In this document: in pieces, positions 7,174 to 13,558 of the stretch
How the letters are laid out: the number at the start of each line of letters is the position of its first letter
Numbering within the stretch: the first letter of the stretch is position 1
Origin: UBA6901 sp035256085
GTDB lineage: Bacteria; Pseudomonadota; Gammaproteobacteria; Acidiferrobacterales; UBA6901
Length of the DNA stretch: 27,179 bases
Direction of reading: 5' to 3'
Assembly (NCBI GenBank): GCA_035256085.1
Contig: DATEYP010000158.1
Coordinates: 1-27,179, forward strand
Position numbers and translations under genes: made by a program
Notes under the pieces: generated by a model
What the model saw: the letters and a program-made list of their open reading frames with translations, nothing else
Databases searched by the model: none
What the model was told of the DNA's origin: nothing

Positions 7174-7743
7174 ATGTCAACGGTAGCCGAGCTTCTGAGA
7201 GTGCCGAGCAAGGACCTGGCGGCGCGCATTACCGCGCTCGAGTCCGCGCTGGAGGAAATGCGCGAGCGCGTTCCGGAGAACAAGGTGTCGATCATTCTCC
7301 TGTCCGGAGATTTCGACAAGGCCATGGCCGCCTTCATGATGGCCACCGGCGCCGTGGCCATGGGCATGGAGGTGACCATGTTCTTCACCTTCTGGGGTTG
7401 CAGCGTCATCAAGAAGGGCACAAAACTGAAAGGCAAGAAATTCACACACAAGCTGATCAACCTGATGCTGCCGGGCAGCAGCAAGGAACTCGCGCCCTCC
7501 AAGATGGCATTCGGCGGCGTTGGCCGGAAGTTTTTCAATTACATGATGAGGGGCGAAATGGCCTCGCTGGAAGAGTTGATTGACCTGGCGAAGGAATCCG
7601 GCGTCCGCTTCCAGGTCTGCGCCCCGTCTCTCGGCCTGATGGGCTTCGATGCCGACGAGTGGGTGGTGCCGGTGGAAGTGTGCGGCGTCGCCGCCATGTT
7701 CGACACCGCGCTGCGCGCGCGCACCGCCTACTTCATTTCGTAA
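7174..7743 (+). CDS. DsrE2-like (DsrE/DsrF/DrsH family) protein
   Basis: This 189-residue protein belongs to the DsrE/TusD-like fold. The DsrE2 branch carries cysteines used for sulfane-sulfur transfer, often beside rhodanese and TusA in sulfur oxidisers. Residues 1-35 form a charged amphipathic helix (LAARITALESALEEMRERV), probably a coiled coil. The DsrE core runs from about 37 to 189: KVSIILLSGDFDKAMAAFMMATGAVAMGMEVTMFFTFWGC, then SLEELIDLAKESGVRFQVCAPSLGLMGF, then VEVCGVAAM. Cys76, Cys149 and Cys170 sit at the positions conserved in this group. The start has a good ribosome site (CAGGAGCA) 7 bases upstream. It is followed after 10 bp by a peroxiredoxin-like gene and is divergent from a MarR gene. 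No rhodanese or TusA gene is nearby, so a role in reactive sulfur or thiol homeostasis rather than dissimilatory oxidation is my guess. Confidence 0.85.
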   Translation: MSTVAELLRVPSKDLAARITALESALEEMRERVPENKVSIILLSGDFDKAMAAFMMATGAVAMGMEVTMFFTFWGCSVIKKGTKLKGKKFTHKLINLMLPGSSKELAPSKMAFGGVGRKFFNYMMRGEMASLEELIDLAKESGVRFQVCAPSLGLMGFDADEWVVPVEVCGVAAMFDTALRARTAYFIS

Positions 7744-7753
7744 GGAACACGGC

Positions 7754-8302
7754 GTGCGTCTGCGAGCGGGACAGCGCGCGCCGGATTTCTTGCGACCGGA
7801 TATCGGCGGAAATACGATTCGTCCGGGCGACTACCGCGGCCGTTACCTGCTGTTGTCGTTTTATCGCTACGCGTCCTGTCCGTTCTGCAATCTCCGGGTG
7901 CATGAGTTGCTGCAGCGCCTGCCGGAATTTGAAGAGCGCGGGCTGTCGCTGGTCGGCGTCTTCCAGTCCGCGCGCGAAGGCATCCTGGACCACGTCGGCA
8001 AACAGCAGCCGCCCTTCCCGATCATTCCCGACCCCGGGCACGGCATTTACCGGCACTACGGCGTGAAAACATCGCTGCCCGGCTTGCTGCTCGGGCTGAC
8101 GCTGCGCATGGGGAGAGCGCTGAAGGCGATACGCAAGGGATTCCTGCCGGGACGCATGGAAGGCAGCATCACACTGGTTCCCGCCGATTTCCTCATCGGC
8201 CCGGATGGCCGCATCCAGATTGCCTACTACGGCAAGGATATTTCCGATCATCTACCGATCGAGATCATTCTGCGCAGGTTGGACGCACAACGCGCCGCTT
8301 GA
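7754..8302 (+). CDS. Peroxiredoxin-like (AhpC/TSA, thioredoxin-fold) protein
   Basis: This 182-residue protein belongs to the AhpC/TSA-like redoxin group. GTG 7754 is the start: AAGGA lies 7 bases upstream and the preceding gene ends only 10 bp before. The fold opens with GQRAPDF, the usual redoxin entry, and continues GDYRGRYLLLSFYRYASCPFCNLRVHELLQRLPEF. The active site is SCPFC, a CxxC with Cys42 and Cys45, rather than the PxxxTxxC of classical peroxiredoxins, so it may be a peroxiredoxin-like oxidoreductase. Later segments VGVFQSAREGILDHV, FPIIPDPGHGIYRHYGV and VPADFLIGPDGRI are typical of the family. No signal peptide is seen, so it is cytosolic. Its tight linkage with the DsrE-like gene suggests that the two handle a common thiol or persulfide substrate. 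Confidence 0.85.
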   Translation: MRLRAGQRAPDFLRPDIGGNTIRPGDYRGRYLLLSFYRYASCPFCNLRVHELLQRLPEFEERGLSLVGVFQSAREGILDHVGKQQPPFPIIPDPGHGIYRHYGVKTSLPGLLLGLTLRMGRALKAIRKGFLPGRMEGSITLVPADFLIGPDGRIQIAYYGKDISDHLPIEIILRRLDAQRAA

Positions 8303-8315
8303 TCCGGGGATCTCC

Positions 8316-8427
8316 AATGGAAAGGCATCGGTACTGGTTACCGGCGCCACCGGATTTCTGGTTTGCAACATCCTGAAGGCCGCGGCGGCGCAGCCCGGTA
8401 TTGAGCCCGTGGCCGCCTGCCCAACAC
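8316..8427 (+). pseudogene. Fragment of an NAD-dependent epimerase/dehydratase N-terminus
   Basis: Immediately after the peroxiredoxin-like gene the plus strand reads ASVLVTGATGFL followed by a helix (NILKAAAAQPGIEPVAAC). This is the beta1-loop-alpha1 of an extended short-chain dehydrogenase, with a near-complete TGxxGFLG nucleotide motif; the last Gly is replaced (GATGFLV). There is no in-frame ATG just before it, and the similarity ends after about 37 residues where the PP-loop gene's 3' end begins on the other strand. It is a short leftover of a larger gene. Confidence 0.6.
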
Positions 8428-8435
8428 CGCCTCCT

Positions 8436-9116
8436 TTACGCAGGTTCGCGGGCCACGCACAGGTCGGTGAACACGAACCCATCGCGTTCCACGGTTGCGC
8501 CGGTGGCAACCGCGATCGGCGCGCGAAACATCGGCCCGGCGCAGGCGAAGCTGTGGAACTCGCCGTTTTCACCGCACGGGTCCACGCCCGCGGGCAGCGC
8601 GTCGAGCAGGTCGGCATCGAAGCGCCGGCCGCAGAACTCCGGCGCCAACTGCTTCGGATCGACACAGGTGAGCACGGCCCGCAGACCGCCCGCGATCATG
8701 CCGCGCGCGAGCGCCGCGGTCGGTTCGTTCCACAACGGAAACAACGGCGCGATACCGGTGCCCTGCAACTGCTGCTCGCGGTAGGCGCGGATGTCGGCGA
8801 GGTACAGATCGCCGAAGGCCATGCGCTCGATGCGCTCGCCGTGCAGGCGCTCGATCAGCGCGCGCATGCGGCTTTCGTACTCGGCATTGCTGCACGGATA
8901 GGGAATCGGCACTTCGATGAGCGGCAGCCCGGCGGCCTCGGCCTGCGCGTGCAGCAACTCCTGGCGCACGGCGTGCATGGCCACGCGGTTGAACTCGGCG
9001 TTGACGGTGGTCACGAGCGCCGCGACCTCGATGTCCGGGTCCTGGCGCAGGCGGTGCAGCGTCCAGGCACTGTCCTTGCCGCTGCTCCAGGAGAGCGCTA
9101 CGCGTGGCCGCGACAT
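8436..9116 (-). CDS. PP-loop ATP pyrophosphatase (Dph6/MJ0570-like)
   Basis: This 226-residue protein is an adenine nucleotide alpha-hydrolase-like ATP pyrophosphatase related to diphthine-ammonia ligase. Such enzymes adenylate a substrate and then add ammonia or another nucleophile. The PP-loop is SWSSGKDSA at residues 9-17. The Dph6-like second motif GENGEFHSF is at 182-190, and FGDLYLADIRAYRE lies at about 101-114. Bacteria do not make diphthamide, so the substrate must be different. Its start is 19 bp downstream of the btuM-like stop on the same strand, so the two probably form an operon and this protein may act on a corrinoid or another imported compound; that is inference. No clear ribosome site precedes the start, which suggests dependence on the upstream gene. 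Confidence 0.85.
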   Translation of the reverse strand: MSRPRVALSWSSGKDSAWTLHRLRQDPDIEVAALVTTVNAEFNRVAMHAVRQELLHAQAEAAGLPLIEVPIPYPCSNAEYESRMRALIERLHGERIERMAFGDLYLADIRAYREQQLQGTGIAPLFPLWNEPTAALARGMIAGGLRAVLTCVDPKQLAPEFCGRRFDADLLDALPAGVDPCGENGEFHSFACAGPMFRAPIAVATGATVERDGFVFTDLCVAREPA

Positions 9117-9135
9117 CAGCGAACCGAAAGGTCTT

Positions 9136-9705
9136 TTAAGCGCGCGCGGCTGCCGCGGCGCGTATCCGCCGCGCCATTGTCACCACCGCGAGGCCGGCGG
9201 CGATATAGAACAGTGCCCAGGCCAGATACGGCACGACGTAGTGCGCGGTGCGTGCCAGATAATCGGCAAACGACAAGCCGGCGAAATAACCGGCGAAGAA
9301 ATAGAAACTGGCGTTCGAAATCGCGAACGCGACAGCGGCGCCGAGCGCGGCCACAACCGCGAGCGATGCCAGGTCCGCAATCCGAAGCGCGCGGTAACGG
9401 CGCGCCCATGCGCCCGCGAACGTCATGGCCGCATACGTCGGCAGCAGGAAGGCGTACGCCGGGGTAACGCAATAGTCACTCACGCCGGCCCAGCCGATGG
9501 CCGCGTAATCGATACCGGCGGCCAGCAGCGCGAACACCGGGAACCAGCGCCAGGAAAGAAACAGGCCGGCGAGGAAGAACACCGCGAGCGACGCATCCGC
9601 CAGGTTCACGCCGGAGCCGAAATGCTGGAAACGCGTGAGCAGCATGAGCGCTGCCAGTACGGCCACGGAAACAAACGATACGGTACGATCAGACGGGGAC
9701 GGCAT
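9136..9705 (-). CDS. btuM: BtuM-like cobalamin transporter (solo ECF S-component)
   Basis: This is a 189-residue integral membrane protein with about six hydrophobic segments (roughly 10-25, 37-52, 55-72, 82-98, 115-140, 150-178). It matches the BtuM family, single-protein vitamin B12 transporters related to ECF S-components; the Thiobacillus denitrificans BtuM binds cobalamin through a conserved cysteine (Cys80) and removes cyanide from it. Here the motif GVSDYCVTPAYAFLLP places a lone cysteine at residue 79, as expected, and GVNLADASLAVFFLAG is the other family signature near residue 32. No ECF ATPase or EcfT gene is in the window, in keeping with solo transport. I looked for a cobalamin riboswitch upstream (9706-9847) and found none. 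The call rests on remembered family motifs, so it is good but not certain. Confidence 0.78.
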   Translation of the reverse strand: MPSPSDRTVSFVSVAVLAALMLLTRFQHFGSGVNLADASLAVFFLAGLFLSWRWFPVFALLAAGIDYAAIGWAGVSDYCVTPAYAFLLPTYAAMTFAGAWARRYRALRIADLASLAVVAALGAAVAFAISNASFYFFAGYFAGLSFADYLARTAHYVVPYLAWALFYIAAGLAVVTMARRIRAAAAARA

Positions 9706-9847
9706 GGGTGTGCTCCGAGAGGTTGTTATTCTGTTTCCTGTTTTACCGCCAGGCCGGCTGGAGGATGTCGAAGGATTTTATCTCATGCAGCCCGTTCTCC
9801 ACCACCGCCGGAATCGTTTTGAAGATTCACTGCGTTTCGGCGTCGTG

Positions 9848-11047
9848 TCAGTGCTCCTTGCCGTCGACCCGCGGCTGCGCGAGGCAAGGAATGTAGCGCC
9901 ACGCGAGCAGCGAAAAGCCGGCAAACCAGCAAGCCGCCGAGAGGGCGATCCAGTACTGGTAGGCGGCAGGAACGGCCTGCGTGGCGAGAATGCGCAGCGC
10001 GAACGCCAGCAGCATGATCCAAAGCGCCAGTTTATCGACGCGGTCGAAGACCGGTTTTCTTCCGGTGTGCCCCTTCGCAATCCGGATCAGCATCGCCGGA
10101 ATGATCAGGCCCATCACGCCGAAGGTAAAGACATGCACAGACAGGCTGCCGGACCATGCGGTAAGTGCAAAGCGGCTGGCAAAGTTGATCAGCAGTTGCG
10201 CGACGATGGCGAGATAACCGAGATACATGATGCCGATATCAATGCGCCGCATGGCCAGCTGCGGCATCCAGAACAGGAAGCGGCCGGCCAGCAACACGGC
10301 GAGGGCCAGCGCGCCGCCGCCCGCCAGTGCGGGCGGCATCAGGCTCTCGAAGACCAGCACCAGGCCGAGCGTCTTGATGGACGTATCCAGGACGGCGTTG
10401 CGCAGGATGTGCACTTGAAACACACCCTGCATGAACTGGGTCAGGGTTCGTTCGAGCATCAGCAGAAAGGCCATGCGGAACAGCCCGATTGCCATGCTCG
10501 AACCGGCCTGGAAGTCTCCCGGGTTCAGAACCAAGTATTTCGCCAGCGGAAACAGCGGCAGTACCAGGAGAAAATAGTAATTGTCGCGGTAGGTATCGGT
10601 CCGGCGGTGGCGGATGAGCGTCCACATGAGCAGCACGACGATCGACACCAGAAACAGATTGTTCGACAGCCGAAACACCAGTGGCGGCCAGGATCCCTCG
10701 CACCACATGCCGGCACGCTCGAACAGCCATGCGGCCGCCAGAAACATCAGCGAACCGCCGTGGTAGCCGCGCACCTTCACCCAGTTCTTGGTGGAGGTCA
10801 GCAGAAAGCCGCCGAGCACCGCCCAGCCGAAACCGAAGAACATCTCATGCGCGTGCCACTGCACCATGGAATACGAGCTTGCCGGTGCCGACACCACGCC
10901 TGCATACAGGAGTACCCACAGCACCGGCAGACTGAGGCCGGATAAAAAAGCGAGCGCGAAAAACGGACGAAACCCGACCAGCCACAGCGGCCAGGATGAC
11001 GGCGGCCAAAACCGGTACGGAGAGGAATTGTTTCTGCTATTTGCCAT
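9848..11047 (-). CDS. nnrS: NnrS family haem-copper membrane protein
   Basis: This 399-residue polytopic protein has about twelve hydrophobic helices. NnrS proteins contain haem and copper and help bacteria survive nitric oxide and nitrosative stress, often under NO-responsive regulators beside denitrification genes. The diagnostic N-terminal part is present: LWLVGFRPFFALAFLSG, then VQWHAHEMFFGFGWAVLGGFLLTSTKNW with His65 and His67 as likely metal ligands. Another histidine-bearing helix, HVFTFGVMGLIIPAMLIRIAKGHTGR, lies near residue 300. Length is normal for the family and the frame is intact. The start ATG 11047 lies 38 bases from a perfect palindrome described separately. Neighbouring remnants of cytochrome P460 hint at a former nitrogen-oxide cluster. 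Confidence 0.92.
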   Translation of the reverse strand: MANSRNNSSPYRFWPPSSWPLWLVGFRPFFALAFLSGLSLPVLWVLLYAGVVSAPASSYSMVQWHAHEMFFGFGWAVLGGFLLTSTKNWVKVRGYHGGSLMFLAAAWLFERAGMWCEGSWPPLVFRLSNNLFLVSIVVLLMWTLIRHRRTDTYRDNYYFLLVLPLFPLAKYLVLNPGDFQAGSSMAIGLFRMAFLLMLERTLTQFMQGVFQVHILRNAVLDTSIKTLGLVLVFESLMPPALAGGGALALAVLLAGRFLFWMPQLAMRRIDIGIMYLGYLAIVAQLLINFASRFALTAWSGSLSVHVFTFGVMGLIIPAMLIRIAKGHTGRKPVFDRVDKLALWIMLLAFALRILATQAVPAAYQYWIALSAACWFAGFSLLAWRYIPCLAQPRVDGKEH

Positions 11048-11084
11048 CTTGGATACCGGAAGGATTCCTCGCCGGCCCGGCTGG

Positions 11085-11097
11085 TGTAGTGACTACA
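11085..11097. promoter_or_regulatory. Perfect 13-bp palindrome upstream of nnrS
   Basis: TGTAGTGACTACA is an exact inverted repeat (TGTAGT-G-ACTACA) placed 38 bp upstream of the nnrS start. On the coding strand a -10-like TAAACT directly precedes it, so a bound protein would sit at the transcription start. It does not resemble the FNR/NnrR box (TTGAT-N4-ATCAA), and the known NsrR site is longer. It is a candidate operator with unknown binder. Confidence 0.4.
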
Positions 11098-11099
11098 GT

Positions 11100-11575
11100 T
11101 TAATCCCTCCGCCATCTTTTGCTTAATTGTCCCGGAAGTTGTGGCCTGGAAGCCGTTGACTGCGAAATCGGCCTTCCTGGATTTTGCCAGCACCCGGTAG
11201 CCCATCAGACTCAGGTCGCGGTCATCGAACGGCCGTCGCCGTTCAGGTCCTGCACCGCGTTCGGTGCGGTGCCTTCCACCACCGTGACCAGCAGTTTCGA
11301 CGGCGTCATCGCACCCTCGACACCGAACGCGTTTTTGGCGCCGACGATGCGGGTGCTGTGGCGCGTGCGATTGGTGACGGAAACGATGTTGAACAAATTG
11401 GCCAGGTTGAGGCCCGGAGCGGCGCCGATGCGGGTGGACGACAGCAGCACCACCAGACTCGGAAAGTGGTCCGCATTCGCGCCGGCGCTGAAGGTGCCCG
11501 GGAATGGCGCGGCATTCAGGTGCGTCCCCGGCCCGGTCAGCTCGAGCGAGGCGCCGGTGACGGCGAGATCGCCCG
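11100..11575 (-). pseudogene. Frameshifted fragment of an unknown protein with an EF-hand-like loop
   Basis: On the minus strand an open stretch from about 11575 to 11211 encodes a beta-rich, Thr/Ser/Asn-rich sequence (VTGASLELTGPGTHLN, then LNLANLFNIVSVTNRTRHSTRIVGAKNAFG) ending APNAVQDLNGDGR. At about 11228 the frame breaks: the next frame continues FDDRDLSLMGYRV, and together they would make a DxNxDGxFxxxDL calcium-binding loop of EF-hand or dockerin type. The continuation runs towards the nnrS promoter without a convincing end. The 5' side ends where the P460 remnant begins on the other strand. I do not recognise the family. Either a single-base error or a real frameshift is possible; the missing start argues for decay. 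Confidence 0.45.
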
Positions 11576-11576
11576 G

Positions 11577-11970
11577 GAATTCAGGGACTGGCGCGTCATC
11601 AGCATGTCGCACCGTACCGACAACAACACCCTGCGCGTCATCCTCGGCAACGATGCAGCCATCGCCGCCGCGCGCCAGAACCGGATCAACCCTGGCCGGA
11701 CGGCGCCATCCTCGGCAAGCTGGTGTGGAAGGCGGCCACCGACAGGCGCTGGGACAAGGCCACGGTCCCGGGTGAGTTCGTGCACGCCGAGTTCATGATC
11801 AATGATCAGTCGAAATATGCATCGACCGGCGGCTGGGGTTACGCCCGCTGGAAGGGCCTGAAACAGGAACCACAAGCAAGGACGCCGGCTTTGCCGCCGA
11901 GTGCGTTGCCTGCCACACCCCGGTCAAGGGCCAGGACCGGGTGTTCACCCGCCCGGCAGTGTTACCCTGA
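11577..11970 (+). pseudogene. Cytochrome P460 family pseudogene (5'-truncated, two frameshifts)
   Basis: Three successive frames together give the C-terminal part of a cytochrome P460-family protein, periplasmic c-type haem enzymes that oxidise hydroxylamine. Frame one (from 11577) reads EFRDWRVISMSHRTDNNTLR and on to AARQNRINP. A lost base near 11692, in a C run, shifts to frame two: WPDGAILGKLVWKAAT, TVPGEFVHAEFMIND, ATGGWGYARWKGL-like. A second lost base near 11873 shifts to frame three: KDAGFAAECVACHTPVK, ending TRPAVLP and stop TGA 11968-11970. The haem-binding motif CVACH (11902-11916) is intact. The signal peptide and first part of the protein are absent upstream, where unrelated antisense sequence begins at about 11575. 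The truncation makes decay more likely than sequencing error alone. Confidence 0.78.
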
Positions 11971-12042
11971 GCGATCGCGGCACACGGCGGTGTCGCCGCT
12001 TCGGACACGCAAGTGTCTGGAAACAGAAAAATCCCGGGGTTG

Positions 12043-12121
12043 TCCCGCCCCCTGTTCCGCCGGGGGCGGGAATAATTCACCCCGCCAGGCTGTTTATTCC
12101 CCTGGAATCCTGTTTCCGGGG
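12043..12121. repeat. Cluster of three nested inverted repeats upstream of the sigma factor
   Basis: Three hairpins follow one another. TCCCGCCCCC (12043-12052) pairs with GGGGGCGGGA (12062-12071). GGGAATAA (12068-12075) pairs with TTATTCCC (12094-12101). CCCC-GGAA pairs with TTCC-GGGG (about 12099-12121). The 9-mer CCGGGGTTG occurs at both edges (12034-12042 and 12116-12124). The first hairpin could be a terminator for the former P460 gene, but no U-run follows it. Confidence 0.5.
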
Positions 12122-12224
12122 TTGCATGCCCGGCGAACGGGATACAGTATGAAACACGATCGCCAGGCACGCAGAAGGTTGATCCAATGACACGACGCGC
12201 AACGAGCGGAATTCATTAACACCG

Positions 12225-12719
12225 ATGGATAGCCATCCGTTCGAGGAACATATCCCGAGACTGCGGCGTTACGCGCGCGCCCTGCTGCGCGATGTCACGC
12301 GCGCCGACGACCTGGTGCAGGATACGCTCGAGCGCGCGCTCACCAAGTATGCGCTGTTCCGGCGCGGCACCGACCTGCGCGCCTGGCTGTTCACCATCAT
12401 GCACAATTTCCACATCAACCAGATCCGCACCGCGAGCTATCGTGCGGTAACGGTTGAATACGACGATGCCGAGATGACCCCGGAACAAACGAACGACCCG
12501 ACGGCCCTGCGCGATCTCGCTATCGCACTCGAACAGCTGGCGCCCGAACATCGCGAGGTGCTGGTGCTGGTTGGCGTCGAACAATTGACGTATGGAGAAG
12601 CGGCGAGCGTGCTCGGCGTGCCGATCGGCACCGTGATGTCGCGCCTGTCGCGGGCGCGCGAGCGCCTGGCCGCCGTCCTGTCCGGCGAGGCCGCGCCCTA
12701 TTTGCGGAGAGTGAAATGA
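12225..12719 (+). CDS. ECF sigma factor (RNA polymerase sigma-70 family)
   Basis: This 164-residue protein is an extracytoplasmic-function sigma factor with only regions 2 and 4. Region 2 is seen in HIPRLRRYARALLRDVTRADDLVQDTLERAL and FRRGTDLRAWLFTIMHNFHINQIR (about residues 8-68). Region 4 is LAPEHREVLVLVGVEQLTYGEAASVLGVPIGTVMSRLSRARERL (about 106-150), containing the helix-turn-helix that reads the -35 element. It directs RNA polymerase to a small stress regulon when released by its anti-sigma partner, whose start overlaps its stop (ATGA at 12716-12719). No strong ribosome site precedes ATG 12225. The regulon and signal cannot be deduced; other genes with the same upstream element would have to be found elsewhere in the genome. 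Confidence 0.93.
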   Translation: MDSHPFEEHIPRLRRYARALLRDVTRADDLVQDTLERALTKYALFRRGTDLRAWLFTIMHNFHINQIRTASYRAVTVEYDDAEMTPEQTNDPTALRDLAIALEQLAPEHREVLVLVGVEQLTYGEAASVLGVPIGTVMSRLSRARERLAAVLSGEAAPYLRRVK

Positions 12720-13480
12720 GCGAAAGCCCCCAACCGGTCAGCGACGAAACCCTGCACGCCTACGTGGACGGGCAGCTCGACACCGCGCGTGCTGTGGAAG
12801 TCGAGGCGTGGCTGGCGGAGAACATGGAGGCCGCCGAGCGCGTGCGCGCCTGGCGCGCACAAAACCGCGCGCTCCAGGCACTGCTCGATCCGGTGCTGGA
12901 TGAAGCGGTGCCGGCGCGACTGACAGAAAGCCTGCAGCGGCCGCGCCGTGTCCGGCCGTGGCGCGCCGCCGCCGCCGTGGCGTGGATGGTGATCGGCGCG
13001 CTCGCCGGCTATGCGCTGCACGACTGGCGCACGCCGCCCGTAGTGGTCGCGACACCGTTTTTCGAGCGCGCCGCAGTGGCACACGTGGTGTACGCGGCCG
13101 AGGTACTGCACCCGGTCGAGGTCAGCGCGGAGCAGCAAAGTCATCTCGTGCAGTGGCTGTCGAAGCGCCTCGGCCGGGAACTGCGCACCCCCGACTTCGC
13201 GCCCCTTGGCTACCAGCTGGTCGGCGGGCGCCTGCTGCCGGGCGACAAGGGGCCGGCCGCACAGTTCATGTACCAGGACGCGCGCGGCGCGCGCCTGACA
13301 CTGTACGTGTCCACCCCGGGTCCGGACGCACAACCGACCGCGTTTCGCTACGAGAAAGAAGCCGGCACCCGGGTGCTCTACTGGGTGGACCGCGACCTCG
13401 GCTTCGCGCTGGTCGGCGAGCTGGAGCAGGCACGCCTTCTCGACGTCGCGCACCTTGCCTATCAGGCGTTCAATTTCTGA
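12716..13480 (+). CDS. Membrane-anchored anti-sigma factor
   Basis: This 254-residue protein is the cognate anti-sigma factor of the overlapping ECF sigma gene. Residues 1-60 form the sigma-binding helical domain (SDETLHAYVDGQLDTARAVEVEAWLAENMEAAERVRAWRAQNRAL), of the family with LHAYVDG(Q/E)LD; it lacks the HxxxCxxC zinc motif of redox-sensing ZAS factors and the protein has no cysteine in this domain. One membrane helix is at about 83-100 (AAAVAWMVIGALAGYALHDW). The remaining 150 residues are outside the cytoplasm and form a mixed alpha/beta domain (VEVSAEQQSHLVQWLSKRLGRELRTPDFAPLGYQLVGGRLLP; GARLTLYVSTP; GFALVGEL). That outer part is common to a group of proteobacterial anti-sigma factors and is probably the sensor. 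Release is likely by proteolysis or conformational change rather than by zinc-thiol chemistry. Confidence 0.88.
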   Translation: MSESPQPVSDETLHAYVDGQLDTARAVEVEAWLAENMEAAERVRAWRAQNRALQALLDPVLDEAVPARLTESLQRPRRVRPWRAAAAVAWMVIGALAGYALHDWRTPPVVVATPFFERAAVAHVVYAAEVLHPVEVSAEQQSHLVQWLSKRLGRELRTPDFAPLGYQLVGGRLLPGDKGPAAQFMYQDARGARLTLYVSTPGPDAQPTAFRYEKEAGTRVLYWVDRDLGFALVGELEQARLLDVAHLAYQAFNF

Positions 13481-13558
13481 CCCGGGCGGCGGTGCGTAGA
13501 ATCAGGCAGCACCCTTTTCCCATTTCAATCGAGGTTGACTGTATTAGGTTCGCCCAGA

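Noticed and set aside
8205..9467. Plus-strand open frame of 420 codons.
   Set aside because: Only its short VLVTGATGFL stretch is meaningful (reported as an epimerase scrap); the rest is antisense to the PP-loop and btuM-like genes.
9706..9847. Possible cobalamin riboswitch upstream of the btuM-like gene.
   Set aside because: I looked on the minus strand for the B12-box consensus and found only a GC-rich CCAGCCGGCCTGGCGG segment that does not match.
9635..10945. Plus-strand open frame of 436 codons.
   Set aside because: It is antisense to nnrS and the btuM-like gene, with low-complexity Gln/His/Arg content.
11048..11150. FNR/NnrR-type box upstream of nnrS.
   Set aside because: No TTGAT-N4-ATCAA pattern is present; only the different palindrome TGTAGTGACTACA was found.
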